From Alphaproteobacteria bacterium casp-alpha6 (GTDB lineage Bacteria > Pseudomonadota > Alphaproteobacteria > Rhodobacterales > Rhodobacteraceae), in assembly GCA_001510135.1 (NCBI GenBank), contig LFER01000067.1, positions 1-42,941 of the forward strand: a stretch of 42,941 bases of DNA, written 5' to 3'. Under the pieces are notes generated by a model that worked only from the letters and a program-made list of their open reading frames with translations, was not told where the DNA came from and searched no databases. Of this stretch, positions 1 to 9,098 are shown piece after piece; positions within the stretch are counted from its first letter, which is position 1; each line of letters opens with the position of its first letter. The position numbers and the translations under genes were made by a program.

Positions 1-1
1 A

Positions 2-78
<77 letters not shown>

Positions 79-134
79 GTCTGATGCGAGCTATATCGCC
101 TGAGCTTTGGCCTCGCAATGGAAAACTTTCCTGT

Positions 135-1358
135 TCATCCAAAGAGATCATTGGCAAGACGCAGACCATCGACCAAAGCGTCTACCTCTTCAAGCGTGTT
201 GTAAAACGCAAATGACGCCCGACAAGATGCATGAATGCCCAAGTGATCCATCAAAGGACCCGCGCAATGTTGACCGGCGCGCACCGCAATCCCTTTTTTA
301 TCCAAGATCGTTGAAATATCATGGGCATGCGCCGCGCCATCCATAGTGAATGAAAATATTGCGCCTCGTTCTGGCGCACTGCCTTGCACCTTGAGCCAAT
401 TCAACCCGCCAAGCTGGGCAGAGGCATATTGCGTGATCGCCTTTTCATGGGCGGCAATCTGATCCATGCCGATGTCCATCATGTAATTCAGCGCCACGCC
501 AAGCCCGATCGTTTGAACAATGCCCGGTGTGCCTGCTTCAAAGAGATGGGGAACATCGTTATAGATCACCTGATCTTTGTGGACTTCACGGATCATGTCA
601 CCCCCACCGATAAAGGGGCGCATTTCGCTTTGGCGGTCTTTTGAAACGTAAATCGCGCCCGACCCAGAGGGTCCGCAGAGCTTATGTCCGGTGATCGCAT
701 AAAAATCACAGCCTATATCACCGACGTCAACAGGCATATGCACCGCCCCTTGCGATCCATCGACCAATACGGGCACCCCTTTGGCGCGAGCGCCCACACA
801 GATGGATTTCACGTCCACAATGCTTCCAAGAACATTGGACATATGGGTGACCGCGATTAACTTTGTGCGCGGCGTGATTGCGTCAAGCATCGCCTCCGGA
901 TCCAAGACCCCGTTTTCATCGATATCGACCCATTTCAAGACAATGCCGAAGCGTTCACGGAGGAAGTGCCAGGGCACGATATTGGCATGATGTTCCATCA
1001 CACTCAGAACAATTTCGTCCCCCGGTTTCATTACATTCATCGCCCACCCGTAGGCCACCATATTGATGCCCTCGGTGGTGCCCGAATTCATGATGATGTC
1101 ATTTTCATCCGCGACATTTAAAAATTTCGCAACAGTGCCTCTGACAGCTTCATATTTTTCAGTTGCCAAATTGCTAAGATAATGAAGCCCACGATGGACG
1201 TTCGCATATTCATGGGAATAGGCTGTGTTGATGGCATCAATGACAACTTGCGGTTTTTGCGATGACGCCCCATTATCGAGATAAATCAGAGGTTTATTGT
1301 TTACCATGCGGGATAAAATCGGAAAATCTGCACGAATTGCGTTGACATCAAAACTCAT
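135..1358 (-). CDS. sufS: SufS cysteine desulfurase
   Basis: This 407-residue PLP enzyme of the SufS/CsdA group takes sulfur from L-cysteine as a persulfide for Fe-S cluster assembly in the cytosol. The PLP lysine lies in TGHKL (about K226) and the catalytic cysteine in RAGQHC (about C365), both at the usual family positions; length is typical. It is the last gene of the suf operon, starting two bases after the yip1 stop codon. It is distinct from the shorter NifS-like desulfurase at 6685-7734 in the same operon, so the operon carries two sulfur donors. No sufE or sufU is present in the window. Confidence 0.97.
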   Translation of the reverse strand: MSFDVNAIRADFPILSRMVNNKPLIYLDNGASSQKPQVVIDAINTAYSHEYANVHRGLHYLSNLATEKYEAVRGTVAKFLNVADENDIIMNSGTTEGINMVAYGWAMNVMKPGDEIVLSVMEHHANIVPWHFLRERFGIVLKWVDIDENGVLDPEAMLDAITPRTKLIAVTHMSNVLGSIVDVKSICVGARAKGVPVLVDGSQGAVHMPVDVGDIGCDFYAITGHKLCGPSGSGAIYVSKDRQSEMRPFIGGGDMIREVHKDQVIYNDVPHLFEAGTPGIVQTIGLGVALNYMMDIGMDQIAAHEKAITQYASAQLGGLNWLKVQGSAPERGAIFSFTMDGAAHAHDISTILDKKGIAVRAGQHCAGPLMDHLGIHASCRASFAFYNTLEEVDALVDGLRLANDLFG

Positions 1359-1360
1359 CT

Positions 1361-1933
1361 CTAAAGCCCCATCCCCATAAAAGAGATCATGAAAAACAAT
1401 ATAACACCCCCCAAACCGATACCGAGCACTGAGACAACGGAGGCTTTCACCATATTGTCAAACTTATGCGCGGTATCGACAAAGGCCACAAAGATCCAAA
1501 GCGACCAGAAAATAATGGCTATTTGCGCAAATCCGGCAAGCGCCGCCACCAGAAACAAAAGGGCATATATTAACACCTGCAGTAAAAGCTGAATGACCTG
1601 CAGCCAAGCCACCAAAGCAAAGATCGTTTTAAAATTGGCCTGCCCATCAAATCTCTGTCCCGTCCAAGTGATTGTTGCACAGACCAATAACGTCATCCCC
1701 CCGACCATCATTGCAAAGATCCAAGGACTGCTCACATCGCTTAATGTCGGACCATCTGATTTCATCATGGCATCAACAAAAAACTGCATTGCCGTAGTCA
1801 AACAGATGGAAGCTACGAAAACAGACCATATCACATCATAGGAAAAGCCACGCGAAATAATGGTTGATGCGGCATCTTTCGGATTGGTAAAGCTGTTTTT
1901 CAACAAATCGACAAGGTTCACAGTGCTACCCAT
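1361..1933 (-). CDS. YIP1-family membrane protein (second copy in suf operon)
   Basis: This 190-residue integral membrane protein has several hydrophobic helices after a short cytosolic N-terminus beginning MGSTVNLVDL, the pattern of the bacterial YIP1 family; its biochemical role is unknown. The ATG at 1933 overlaps the TGA of the upstream yip1 gene (TGATG), which fixes this start over a longer reading frame that would reach 2203 inside its neighbour. Placement between sufD and sufS is common in Rhodobacterales. A link to cluster assembly or delivery at the membrane is inference from position only. Confidence 0.85.
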   Translation of the reverse strand: MGSTVNLVDLLKNSFTNPKDAASTIISRGFSYDVIWSVFVASICLTTAMQFFVDAMMKSDGPTLSDVSSPWIFAMMVGGMTLLVCATITWTGQRFDGQANFKTIFALVAWLQVIQLLLQVLIYALLFLVAALAGFAQIAIIFWSLWIFVAFVDTAHKFDNMVKASVVSVLGIGLGGVILFFMISFMGMGL

Positions 1934-2415
1934 CAGACCCTCCGACTGAGCGCGCGAAATGCGCAGACCAAAAACCACAAGAACACTCCCAGCCAGAGTA
2001 CCCCAATAAGATTTGTCAACACACCCCGCCCTAAAAACCCGCTCACGAGCCCATAAATCAGCATTAATGGTGCGGCGGCCAGAAAAGACCAAAAAAGTGA
2101 TAACCGCAAAGGCAAACCAATATCGCGCAACCCGCCGATAAATAACAGAAGGGTCAAAACTCCCGTCAACGCGTAAAATAAAAGCGGCGCAATGAATATC
2201 CACGCAAACAGCGCAGCTCCCAGCAGCATATCAAGGGCCTGATCACTGAGATACGCATCCCGCGCCGCCGTGGGCCAGCGGGAAATGAAGGCCAATAGAC
2301 AGCCTCCAGCCAAAAATCCAAGGGCAGTTTTTTCTTCAAAGTGATCCGTGACAAAACTTTGATAAACCGTTGCCGGCCTTCGGTAGCTGTCGTAGATATT
2401 TCTCATTACGGACAT
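1933..2415 (-). CDS. YIP1-family membrane protein (first copy in suf operon)
   Basis: This 160-residue hydrophobic protein starts MSVMRNIYDSYRRPATVY and has about four or five membrane segments, consistent with the YIP1 family. It begins just after the sufD stop at 2419 and ends in a one-base TGATG overlap with the second yip1 gene, so the two are probably translated together. The pair looks like a diverged tandem duplication: similar hydropathy but little identity by eye. Function is unknown; a membrane role beside Fe-S assembly is inferred from the operon. Confidence 0.85.
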   Translation of the reverse strand: MSVMRNIYDSYRRPATVYQSFVTDHFEEKTALGFLAGGCLLAFISRWPTAARDAYLSDQALDMLLGAALFAWIFIAPLLFYALTGVLTLLLFIGGLRDIGLPLRLSLFWSFLAAAPLMLIYGLVSGFLGRGVLTNLIGVLWLGVFLWFLVCAFRALSRRV

Positions 2416-2418
2416 AGG

Positions 2419-3699
2419 TCAGCGCCTTCTCTTCAGCCAACCTTCAAGACGGGCATTGATAAGCTCCGCGATGTCTTCGTTTTCCACTTCGCTCAAAGCT
2501 TCGGATAAAAAGGCAAGCGTCAATAGATTGGTCGCCTCATCCGCTGCTACGCCGCGTGAGCGGAGATAAAAAAGCGCTTCTTCATCGATCGCCCCTGAGG
2601 TTGACCCATGTGAACAGGCCACGTCATCGGCGTATATTTCAAGCTCTGGTTTTGCAAGAAACTGGCTATCATCATCCAACAAAAGTGATTGGCTGATCTG
2701 ATAGCCATCGGTTTTCTGCGCCCCAGGCTTGACAAGGATTTTTCCTTGAAACACACCTGTCGCCCCGTTGCGAAGAACCTTCTTAAAAACCTGCCGGCTT
2801 TCCCCACGCAGTGCATCATGAGTAATGAAAACCGTGTCATCGTGATGGAAATCACCATCCCCCACGCTCGCACCAGCCACATGGGCGATACTATCATCAC
2901 CGCGCATATCAATGACCGTTTCATTTCGCGTCAAAACACCGTTCATGGTCAGCGTAAATGATTTAAATTGGCTATGCTCTTCCAGTTGGGCAAAGACATG
3001 TGTGACGGCGCGCCGTTCATGATCACGCCCCTGAGCACGAATGTGATTGAGCTGTCCACCTTGCTCAATTTCCGCCTCGATCACCGTATTACAACGCGCA
3101 GCCACCGCGCCGCTTTCCAGAATAGTCGCGCGCGCACCCGCATCGACTTTGATCACATGATGCAGGATCACATCCGAGGTTTCAGAACCGTGGATGTAAT
3201 GAAGGCTAATGGGTTTTGACAGCGTCTCTTTGACGTGCAGCAAAATCCCTTCTTCGGCAAAAGCGGAATTAAAGGCAGCCAAAGGACGCGCAACAGGGGT
3301 CTGCCCGTTTTTTTCAAGGGATCCGTAAAGACTTTTCGCCCAGTGAATATCAACTTCCTCTGTCGTTGAAAGTAATTCAAGAACGGCCCCGGTCAGAGAC
3401 AAACCGTCCGAGAGCGTTTCTGAATAGACGCCGTCCACAAAGACCAATTTATGGCTGTCCAGTTCATCAAAAATGGGACCTTCGCTGTCTTTTTGTACCG
3501 CGGCAGGGATGGCTTCGCCAGACGTCAGCGTATCAGGACGGGTATATTTCCAATATTCATCTCGCCGCTGGGGCATCCCCATTTTCATCAGCCGGTCGTA
3601 AGCTTCCTTGCGCGCGGGCGCACTCCAGCCGGATTGCGAAACCTTCATTTCGGCAAGACGTTTTGAGACGTCTGTTTCTTTCGTCTGGGCAAGCGACAT
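2419..3699 (-). CDS. sufD: SufD, FeS assembly scaffold subunit
   Basis: SufD (426 residues) is the SufB paralogue that pairs with SufB and SufC in the SufBC2D scaffold and is needed for iron acquisition. The C-terminal half carries the beta-helix core and the family stretch around DDVACSHGSTSGAIDEEALF, containing the conserved Cys and His of the SufB/SufD interface. The ATG at 3699 overlaps the sufC TGA (TGATG) and is preferred over an in-frame TTG three bases upstream. The N-terminal 100 residues are more variable, as usual for SufD. Confidence 0.95.
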   Translation of the reverse strand: MSLAQTKETDVSKRLAEMKVSQSGWSAPARKEAYDRLMKMGMPQRRDEYWKYTRPDTLTSGEAIPAAVQKDSEGPIFDELDSHKLVFVDGVYSETLSDGLSLTGAVLELLSTTEEVDIHWAKSLYGSLEKNGQTPVARPLAAFNSAFAEEGILLHVKETLSKPISLHYIHGSETSDVILHHVIKVDAGARATILESGAVAARCNTVIEAEIEQGGQLNHIRAQGRDHERRAVTHVFAQLEEHSQFKSFTLTMNGVLTRNETVIDMRGDDSIAHVAGASVGDGDFHHDDTVFITHDALRGESRQVFKKVLRNGATGVFQGKILVKPGAQKTDGYQISQSLLLDDDSQFLAKPELEIYADDVACSHGSTSGAIDEEALFYLRSRGVAADEATNLLTLAFLSEALSEVENEDIAELINARLEGWLKRRR

Positions 3700-4454
3700 C
3701 AAGCGACCTCCGCCAGAATATCTGCATATCCATTATTTTCAACTTCTAGCGCCAGCTCCGGTCCACCCGTTTTCACGATGCGCCCATCAGCCATGATGTG
3801 CACAACATCTGGTTTGATATGATCAAGTAAGCGCTGGTAATGGGTGATCACCAAAAACCCACGGTTCTGAGATCTCAGAGCGTTCACACCCTCTGCTACG
3901 AGTTTCATCGCGTCAACGTCAAGTCCGCTATCCGTTTCATCCAAAATGCACATTTTGGGTTCCAGCATCGCCATTTGCAGAATTTCATTGCGTTTTTTCT
4001 CGCCACCGGAAAATCCGACATTCACTGGACGTTTGAGCATATCGGCATCAATTTTCAGATCTTTGGCTTTGCTTCGGACCTCTTTAAGAAAATCGGTCGC
4101 TGACATTTCCTCTTCTCCGCGCGCTTTACGCTGGGCGTTCACCGCCGTACGCAGAAAAGTCATATTCCCGACACCGGGAATTTCCACGGGATATTGAAAG
4201 GCCAAGAAAAGGCCAGCCGCAGCGCGTTCTTCGGGTTCCATATCAAGGATATCTTCCCCCAAAAGCGAGGCACTGCCATCCGTGACTTCGTAACCGTCAC
4301 GGCCCGAAAGAACGTAAGAAAGTGTTGATTTCCCAGACCCGTTTGGCCCCATGATCGCGTGCACTTTGCCTGCCTCAACCGTGAGATTGACGCCCTTGAG
4401 GATTTGCTTATCCTCCTCTTCCAAGGATACACATAGGTTTTTTATTTCTAACAT
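3699..4454 (-). CDS. sufC: SufC, FeS assembly ABC-type ATPase
   Basis: SufC (251 residues) is the cytosolic ATPase of SufBC2D. Visible motifs are Walker A GPNGSGKS (about 36-43), the signature FSGGEKKR (148-155), Walker B CILDETDSGLD (169-179) and the switch histidine in ITHYQ (about H205). FSGGEKKR and DETDSGLD are typical of SufC rather than of transporter ATPases. The start at 4454 (MLEIKNL) is chosen because AAGGAAAG lies at ribosome-binding distance; a further-upstream in-frame codon at 4487 has no such support. sufD follows with a TGATG overlap. Confidence 0.97.
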   Translation of the reverse strand: MLEIKNLCVSLEEEDKQILKGVNLTVEAGKVHAIMGPNGSGKSTLSYVLSGRDGYEVTDGSASLLGEDILDMEPEERAAAGLFLAFQYPVEIPGVGNMTFLRTAVNAQRKARGEEEMSATDFLKEVRSKAKDLKIDADMLKRPVNVGFSGGEKKRNEILQMAMLEPKMCILDETDSGLDVDAMKLVAEGVNALRSQNRGFLVITHYQRLLDHIKPDVVHIMADGRIVKTGGPELALEVENNGYADILAEVA

Positions 4455-4507
4455 TTCGTCTTTCCTTACAACCCGTTGCCGACCCACGCGGGATCAGAGT
4501 TTTCAAT

Positions 4508-4819
4508 TCAAATCACGACCGCCGTCCCGCTAATGGAGACCATCAGCATAGATTGACCGACAACCTCATAATCAAGGTCAATACCGACAACTGCATTCGC
4601 GCCGAGCGCTCGTGTCTTTTCCTCTAATTCGCTCATGGCCGCTTCGCGGGCATCAGCCAGTTTGCTTTCGTAAACGCCAGATCGCCCCCCAATCACATCT
4701 GTGATAGAGGCGAAGAGATCTCGCACGACGTTTGCTCCCATAATGACTTCGCCCACAACCAGACCTTTGTAGTCTTTTATGGGATGGCCCTCGATTGTAG
4801 GGGTGGTGGTGATAATCAT
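4508..4819 (-). CDS. YbjQ/UPF0145-family protein
   Basis: This 103-residue cytosolic protein matches the YbjQ family: start [11 protein letters not shown], central YKGLVVGE, and a C-terminal half with [15 protein letters not shown]. Family members form small oligomeric beta-rich barrels and are often called heavy-metal-binding, though no metal role is firmly shown. The start overlaps the preceding stop as ATGA at 4816-4819, so it is translationally coupled to the 108-residue gene upstream. sufC begins 53 bases downstream. A role in Fe-S assembly is suggested only by the operon. Confidence 0.9.
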   Translation of the reverse strand: MIITTTPTIEGHPIKDYKGLVVGEVIMGANVVRDLFASITDVIGGRSGVYESKLADAREAAMSELEEKTRALGANAVVGIDLDYEVVGQSMLMVSISGTAVVI

Positions 4820-5142
4820 GCCGCAGCCTCGTTTGTCAGAAACGTGGAGATCAACTTAACCACAAACTCTGCCATGCCCCCTGGCCCGCTTGCGCGGTCC
4901 TTCAGGTGAATGGTCACATCTGGGCGCGCGGCAGCGATCACGGCGATCAGACGTCCGCGTGTCTCGTCATCCAAACCTGCGCCCATAGCGGCCAAACGGA
5001 TATCGGGATAGCCTTGCAACGCTTTGAGAATATCCACCTCAGTCCCCGCCTCAGCCCATGTTACCGGTTGCGGTCCAAATTTCTCATGAACAGCCTCAAC
5101 AATCCCAGGCTTGCGTCCCATAACCAAAACGCGCGGGGTCAT
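4816..5142 (-). CDS. Uncharacterised suf-operon protein, Rossmann-like
   Basis: This 108-residue protein has no function I recognise. It alternates hydrophobic strands and helices: RVLVMG near the N-terminus, then [12 protein letters not shown] and a helix ending in [10 protein letters not shown], which resembles a small flavodoxin or response-regulator-like fold; that reading is inference. It has no cysteine, so it is unlikely to bind a cluster through Cys. It is locked between sufB (ATGA overlap at 5139-5142) and ybjQ (ATGA overlap at 4816-4819), implying coupled translation and a stoichiometric role with SufB. Confidence 0.8.
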   Translation of the reverse strand: MTPRVLVMGRKPGIVEAVHEKFGPQPVTWAEAGTEVDILKALQGYPDIRLAAMGAGLDDETRGRLIAVIAAARPDVTIHLKDRASGPGGMAEFVVKLISTFLTNEAAA

Positions 5143-6662
5143 CCAACACTGCCCTCAAGCGAAATGGCAACCAGTTGCTGTGCTTCCATTGCAAATTCCA
5201 TAGGGAGCGCCTGAAGCACATCCTTGCAAAACCCGTTCACGACAAGCGCGACAGCCTCTTCTTCGTCCATCCCTCTTTGGCGGCAATAGAACATTTGTTC
5301 ATCATCCACCTTGGATGTCGTCGCCTCATGTTCAACGCGCGAAGAATTATTTTTAACCTCAATATAGGGCACCGTATGTGCACCGCATTTGTCCCCGATC
5401 AGCAAGCTGTCACATTGCGTGTAGTTGCGGCTGCTTTTGGCTTTGGGGTGCATGGACACCAATCCACGATAGGTGTTTTGCGCAACGCCGGCAGATATCC
5501 CTTTGGACACAATGCGAGATTTTGTGTTTTTGCCAAGATGCACCATTTTCGTACCCGTATCGGCCTGCTGGTGATTGTTGGCAATCGCAATGGAATAAAA
5601 TTCCCCTTGGCTATCGTTACCGCGCAAAATGCAGGAAGGATATTTCCATGTCACCGCAGATCCAGTTTCCACCTGTGTCCACATGACTTTTGATCTATCC
5701 CCCCGGCAGTCAGCGCGTTTGGTGACAAAGTTGTAAATCCCGCCCTTGCCATTTTCGTCACCTGGAAACCAGTTTTGGACCGTGGAATATTTCACCTCTG
5801 CGTCCTCTTCGAGAACAATTTCAACCACGGCAGCATGTAGCTGTGCCGTGTCACGTTGAGGCGCAGTACAGCCTTCAAGATAACTCACATAAGAACCTTT
5901 GTCGGCAATGATCAAAGTCCTCTCAAACTGACCCGTATTTTCCGCGTTGATGCGGAAATAGGTGCTCAGTTCCATCGGGCAACGCACACCAGGGGGAATA
6001 TAGACGAACGAGCCGTCCGAGAACACCGCACTGTTCAAGGTCGCATAATAATTGTCTGACACAGGCACAACCGAGCCGAGGTATTTTTTGACCAGTTCGG
6101 GGTGCTCTTTGATCGCCTCTGAGATAGAGCAGAAAATGACGCCTGCCTTCTTCAGTTCGGCTTGGAAGGTCGTACCTACGGACACACTGTCAAAGACAGC
6201 ATCAACTGCAACCTTGCGCGCTTCGACTGGTGCCTCGTCTGCGCCTTCGACGCCTGCAAGGATCATTTGTTCTTTGAGGGGAATGCCGAGCTTCTCATAT
6301 GTGGCCAAAAGCTTTGGATCCACATCTTCCAGAGACTTTGGCTTTTCCGCCATCGATTTGGGCCGCGCATAGTAATATTGATCCTGAAAATCAATCTTTG
6401 GATAATTCACCATCGCCCATGAGGGTTCTTCCATTTGCAGCCAGCGTTCAAACGCAGACAACCGCCAATCCGTCATCCACTCAGGCTCACCGTTCTTTTC
6501 AGAAATCAACCTTACGATGTCTGGGTTCACACCCTTTGGGGCGTATTCCATTTCGATCTCTGTGTCCCACCCATATTTATAGGTGCCGCCGACTTCACGA
6601 ACGGCATCAACCGTTTCCTGATCCACGCCGTCTTTGACTTCGATATCGGTGACTGCTGACAT
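5139..6662 (-). CDS. sufB: SufB, FeS cluster assembly scaffold
   Basis: SufB (507 residues) is the scaffold subunit on which the nascent Fe-S cluster is built, receiving persulfide sulfur and working with SufC and SufD. The C-terminal region carries the conserved run beginning [15 protein letters not shown] and the [13 protein letters not shown] block; the middle has [15 protein letters not shown]. Length matches alphaproteobacterial SufB. The ATG at 6662 follows AGAGGAG at good spacing. The start lies only 22 bases after the NifS-like desulfurase stop at 6685, so the genes are co-transcribed. Confidence 0.97.
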   Translation of the reverse strand: MSAVTDIEVKDGVDQETVDAVREVGGTYKYGWDTEIEMEYAPKGVNPDIVRLISEKNGEPEWMTDWRLSAFERWLQMEEPSWAMVNYPKIDFQDQYYYARPKSMAEKPKSLEDVDPKLLATYEKLGIPLKEQMILAGVEGADEAPVEARKVAVDAVFDSVSVGTTFQAELKKAGVIFCSISEAIKEHPELVKKYLGSVVPVSDNYYATLNSAVFSDGSFVYIPPGVRCPMELSTYFRINAENTGQFERTLIIADKGSYVSYLEGCTAPQRDTAQLHAAVVEIVLEEDAEVKYSTVQNWFPGDENGKGGIYNFVTKRADCRGDRSKVMWTQVETGSAVTWKYPSCILRGNDSQGEFYSIAIANNHQQADTGTKMVHLGKNTKSRIVSKGISAGVAQNTYRGLVSMHPKAKSSRNYTQCDSLLIGDKCGAHTVPYIEVKNNSSRVEHEATTSKVDDEQMFYCRQRGMDEEEAVALVVNGFCKDVLQALPMEFAMEAQQLVAISLEGSVG

Positions 6663-6684
6663 GTTGTTTCTCCTCTGCGCGCTT

Positions 6685-7734
6685 TTAACCCGCGCGGCGC
6701 AATCCCATTTTTTGTTTCTTTTCCGTCCAGCGGTCGATAAACCGCTCTATCTCTTCTTTTGTCGTTGTTGTCGACAGGCTGATCCGGAGCCCACAGCCCG
6801 CTGTTTCCCCGTCAAAACCCATCGCCCTTAGGACACGGCTTGCCTTGACCTTCCCGCTTGAACAGGCAGAGCCCGCTGACACTGCGATTCCGTCAAGATC
6901 CATCTGCATAACCTGTGTATCCCCTTTCCAACCGGGAGAGACAATACAGCTTGTGTTGGGCAACCGTTTCACCGCCTGCCCTAAATATATAGAGCCGAGG
7001 GTGCTTTGGACAATTGCTGTTTCCATGTAATTTCGAAGTTCCGCCACCTGATCCCAAAGACCGTTGACCAGATCGTTTTGTGCTGCTTTGGCGGCGGCAG
7101 CAAACCCAGCAGCTGCAATCACATTTTCCGTTCCAGATCTACGCCCCATTTCCTGCCCGCCACCTTTGATTTGAGCCAAAATATCCGTGCCACGTTTAAT
7201 AACCAAGGCGCCTATCCCTTTAGGTCCGCCAATTTTATGGGCCGACACGGCGGCGGTTTGCGTGTTTAACCAATTAAAGGAAAGCGGGATTTTTCCAAAT
7301 GCTTGGGTCATATCCGAAAACCAAAGCCCTTCGGGCAGGTTTTGCATCACTCCCGTCTCACTATTGGCAAGTTGAAGCGCAGAATTGTCAGGGCTCTCAA
7401 GGGCGACGATACCATTTTCATCCACAGTCAAAGACGCCTCACAGCAGGCAACAACCGCATCATGTTCGATGTCAGCACAATAAAAATGGCCCTGCGAAAG
7501 TGCCAGAGATGCCGCCTCAGTTGCACCAGAGGTAAAGATAATATCTGCCCCATTTGCCCCAAGCGCGTCGGACAGCTCTTCGCGTGCTTTCTCCAAAATA
7601 GCTTTTGCCGCGCGCCCTTCCGCATGCACGGAGGACGGATTTCCAACAACATCCATCGCCGCAATCATGGCTGCACGCGCATCGCTTCGCAGCGGCGTTG
7701 TGGCATTATGATCCAGATAAACCCGCGCCATCAT
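6685..7734 (-). CDS. NifS/IscS-like cysteine desulfurase
   Basis: This 349-residue class-V aminotransferase-fold desulfurase of the NifS/IscS group begins [12 protein letters not shown]. It has the PLP lysine in [10 protein letters not shown] (about K167) and the catalytic cysteine in SAGSACSSG (about C291), so it should release sulfur from cysteine. It is shorter than E. coli IscS (about 400 residues). The ATG at 7734 overlaps the iscR stop as ATGA; a second ATG directly follows. Together with sufS it gives the operon two desulfurases, a recurrent arrangement in Rhodobacterales whose division of labour is not clear. Confidence 0.93.
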   Translation of the reverse strand: MMARVYLDHNATTPLRSDARAAMIAAMDVVGNPSSVHAEGRAAKAILEKAREELSDALGANGADIIFTSGATEAASLALSQGHFYCADIEHDAVVACCEASLTVDENGIVALESPDNSALQLANSETGVMQNLPEGLWFSDMTQAFGKIPLSFNWLNTQTAAVSAHKIGGPKGIGALVIKRGTDILAQIKGGGQEMGRRSGTENVIAAAGFAAAAKAAQNDLVNGLWDQVAELRNYMETAIVQSTLGSIYLGQAVKRLPNTSCIVSPGWKGDTQVMQMDLDGIAVSAGSACSSGKVKASRVLRAMGFDGETAGCGLRISLSTTTTKEEIERFIDRWTEKKQKMGLRRAG

Positions 7735-8189
7735 TCATCCACCACAGTCAATAAATTTGGCAAGGCCGGACAGGGCACGAGGTCATTTTCGATCACATCC
7801 GACAACCGTGTCTGATGTAAAAACACATACATCGTTGCACTCATGCTTTCCCAAAGACGATTGGTCAAGGATTGCGCTTTGCTGCCCGACACGGCCCCAG
7901 ATGCTCCAGCGCCTTTGTGCATCGCATCCAGCGTTTCATCGACCGCGGAAAGAATATCGATCACGCGAATTTCATGAACAGACCGGCCAAGCTCATAGCC
8001 CCCGCTTGGACCGCGTGTCGACTGCACCAACCCGCTACGGCGCAACTTGACAAAAAGCTGTTCGAGATAGGGTAGCGAAATATCTTGACGCTTGGAAATC
8101 TCCGCAAGCGATACGCGCTGACCTTCAGGCTGAAGAGCAATATCCGTTAGCGCAATCATAGCGTATCGCCCTTTCGTGCTGAGTTTCAT
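7731..8189 (-). CDS. iscR: IscR, Rrf2-family regulator, atypical ligands
   Basis: This 152-residue Rrf2 winged-helix regulator (MKLSTKGRYAMIALTDIA, recognition helix around RGPSGGYELGR) heads the suf operon and probably controls it. Canonical IscR uses three cysteines near residues 92-104 to bind [2Fe-2S]. Here that loop reads KGAGASGAVSGSKAQS and contains no cysteine; the only cysteine is C140 in VPCPALP. This matches the type described for Rhodobacter sphaeroides, where IscR represses Fe-S genes and binds a cluster without the three-Cys motif. The start agrees with the family N-terminus. Confidence 0.95.
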   Translation of the reverse strand: MKLSTKGRYAMIALTDIALQPEGQRVSLAEISKRQDISLPYLEQLFVKLRRSGLVQSTRGPSGGYELGRSVHEIRVIDILSAVDETLDAMHKGAGASGAVSGSKAQSLTNRLWESMSATMYVFLHQTRLSDVIENDLVPCPALPNLLTVVDE

Positions 8190-8200
8190 GCGCTCATTCC

Positions 8201-8228
8201 GTCAATTGATTGCCGTTATCTCATTGAC
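8201..8228. promoter_or_regulatory. Inverted repeat in iscR leader
   Basis: GTCAAT at 8201-8206 and ATTGAC at 8223-8228 form an inverted repeat with a 16-base spacer, 12-39 bases upstream of the iscR start. The position suits an operator for autoregulation by IscR, but I cannot match it to a defined consensus with certainty, and two hexamers this far apart can occur by chance. Confidence 0.3.
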
Positions 8229-8281
8229 CTATGCCGCGCCACGGCTTATCTGCAACTAAACGACAGCTATTTTCGCAAAAC

Positions 8282-8296
8282 TTAGAATCATTCTAA
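8282..8296. promoter_or_regulatory. ICE-like box (candidate Irr site)
   Basis: TTAGAATCATTCTAA is a 15-base palindrome around one central base. It matches the ICE/Irr motif known from alphaproteobacteria (TTTAGAA-N3-TTCTAAA core). It lies 93 bases upstream of iscR on one side and 58 bases upstream of the alpha/beta hydrolase on the other, so it could govern either or both. Irr control of suf genes in response to iron or heme is established for the group; occupancy here is inferred. Confidence 0.7.
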
Positions 8297-8353
8297 ATTG
8301 CGAAGACCCCACTGTCAAGAACGCTCCATACCGTTTTTGAGGAGAGAAATTAT

Positions 8354-9007
8354 ATGCCCGAGGTTATATTTCCCGGTCCAGATGGTCGCCTTGAAGGGCG
8401 GTATCACCCACAAAAAGACAGAGACGCCCCTATTGCAATCGTATTGCACCCCCACCCACAGTTTGGGGGCACAATGAACAACAAGGTTGTTTATAATCTG
8501 CACTATGCTTTTTACAACATGGGCTTCACTGTCCTGCGGTTTAACTTTCGCGGCGTCGGACGCAGCCAAGGGGAGTATGATCAAGGCATCGGCGAGCTGA
8601 GCGATGCGGCCTCTGCGCTTGATTACCTGCAATCGATGAATAACAATTCCAAACATTGCTGGGTTGCAGGATTCAGCTTTGGCGCATGGATCGGAATGCA
8701 ACTTTTGATGCGCCGGCCCGAGATCACAGGATTCATTTCCGTATCGCCTCCTGCAAATATGTATGATTTCTCGTTTTTGGCGCCCTGCCCATCGTCCGGA
8801 TTAATCATCAACGGCACAGAAGATCGCATCGCTCCTCCTGCTGACACGGAAAATCTGGTGGAAAAACTTCACGAACAGCGTGGCATTACAATAACCCACA
8901 CTCAGCTCAGCGGAGCCGGCCATTTTTTCGAAGAACCGCATATGGACAACCTAATGGATCATGTGACCGGTTACGTAAAAAGGCGGCTCACAGAAAATAC
9001 GCGCTAA
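8354..9007 (+). CDS. Alpha/beta hydrolase
   Basis: This 217-residue cytosolic alpha/beta hydrolase has HPHPQFGGTMNN after the second strand, the nucleophile elbow GFSFGAWIG (Ser near 108), a candidate acid in GTEDRIAPP and histidine in GAGHFF, so the triad looks complete. The substrate is unknown; this HPHP-type group includes short-chain esterase-like proteins. Its ribosome site GGAGAG precedes the ATG at 8354. It is transcribed away from iscR and shares the 164-base control region containing the ICE-like palindrome, so iron-linked expression is possible. Confidence 0.88.
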   Translation: MPEVIFPGPDGRLEGRYHPQKDRDAPIAIVLHPHPQFGGTMNNKVVYNLHYAFYNMGFTVLRFNFRGVGRSQGEYDQGIGELSDAASALDYLQSMNNNSKHCWVAGFSFGAWIGMQLLMRRPEITGFISVSPPANMYDFSFLAPCPSSGLIINGTEDRIAPPADTENLVEKLHEQRGITITHTQLSGAGHFFEEPHMDNLMDHVTGYVKRRLTENTR

Positions 9008-9066
9008 TTCTTTGTTCCGGTGCGAATCAACAGAACGTAAGCTGAACAGATAAAAGAACATACCGA

Positions 9067-9097
9067 CCCGCAGGACATAATCAGGTTAACCTGCGGG
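9067..9097. terminator. Hairpin between convergent genes
   Basis: CCCGCAGG at 9067-9074 pairs perfectly with CCTGCGGG at 9090-9097 around a 15-base loop. It sits between the hydrolase stop (9007) and the mfd stop (9099), where a shared terminator is expected. Neither strand has a T tract, so classical intrinsic termination is uncertain. Confidence 0.45.
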
Positions 9098-9098
9098 C

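Noticed and set aside
1934..2203. 90-codon upstream extension of the second yip1 frame
   Set aside because: It overlaps the first yip1 gene, lacks family similarity, and the TGATG junction at 1931-1935 marks the start.
5175..5693. 172-codon plus-strand frame antisense to sufB
   Set aside because: Composition (His/Phe/Arg-rich) is typical of an antisense shadow; sufB is certain on the other strand.
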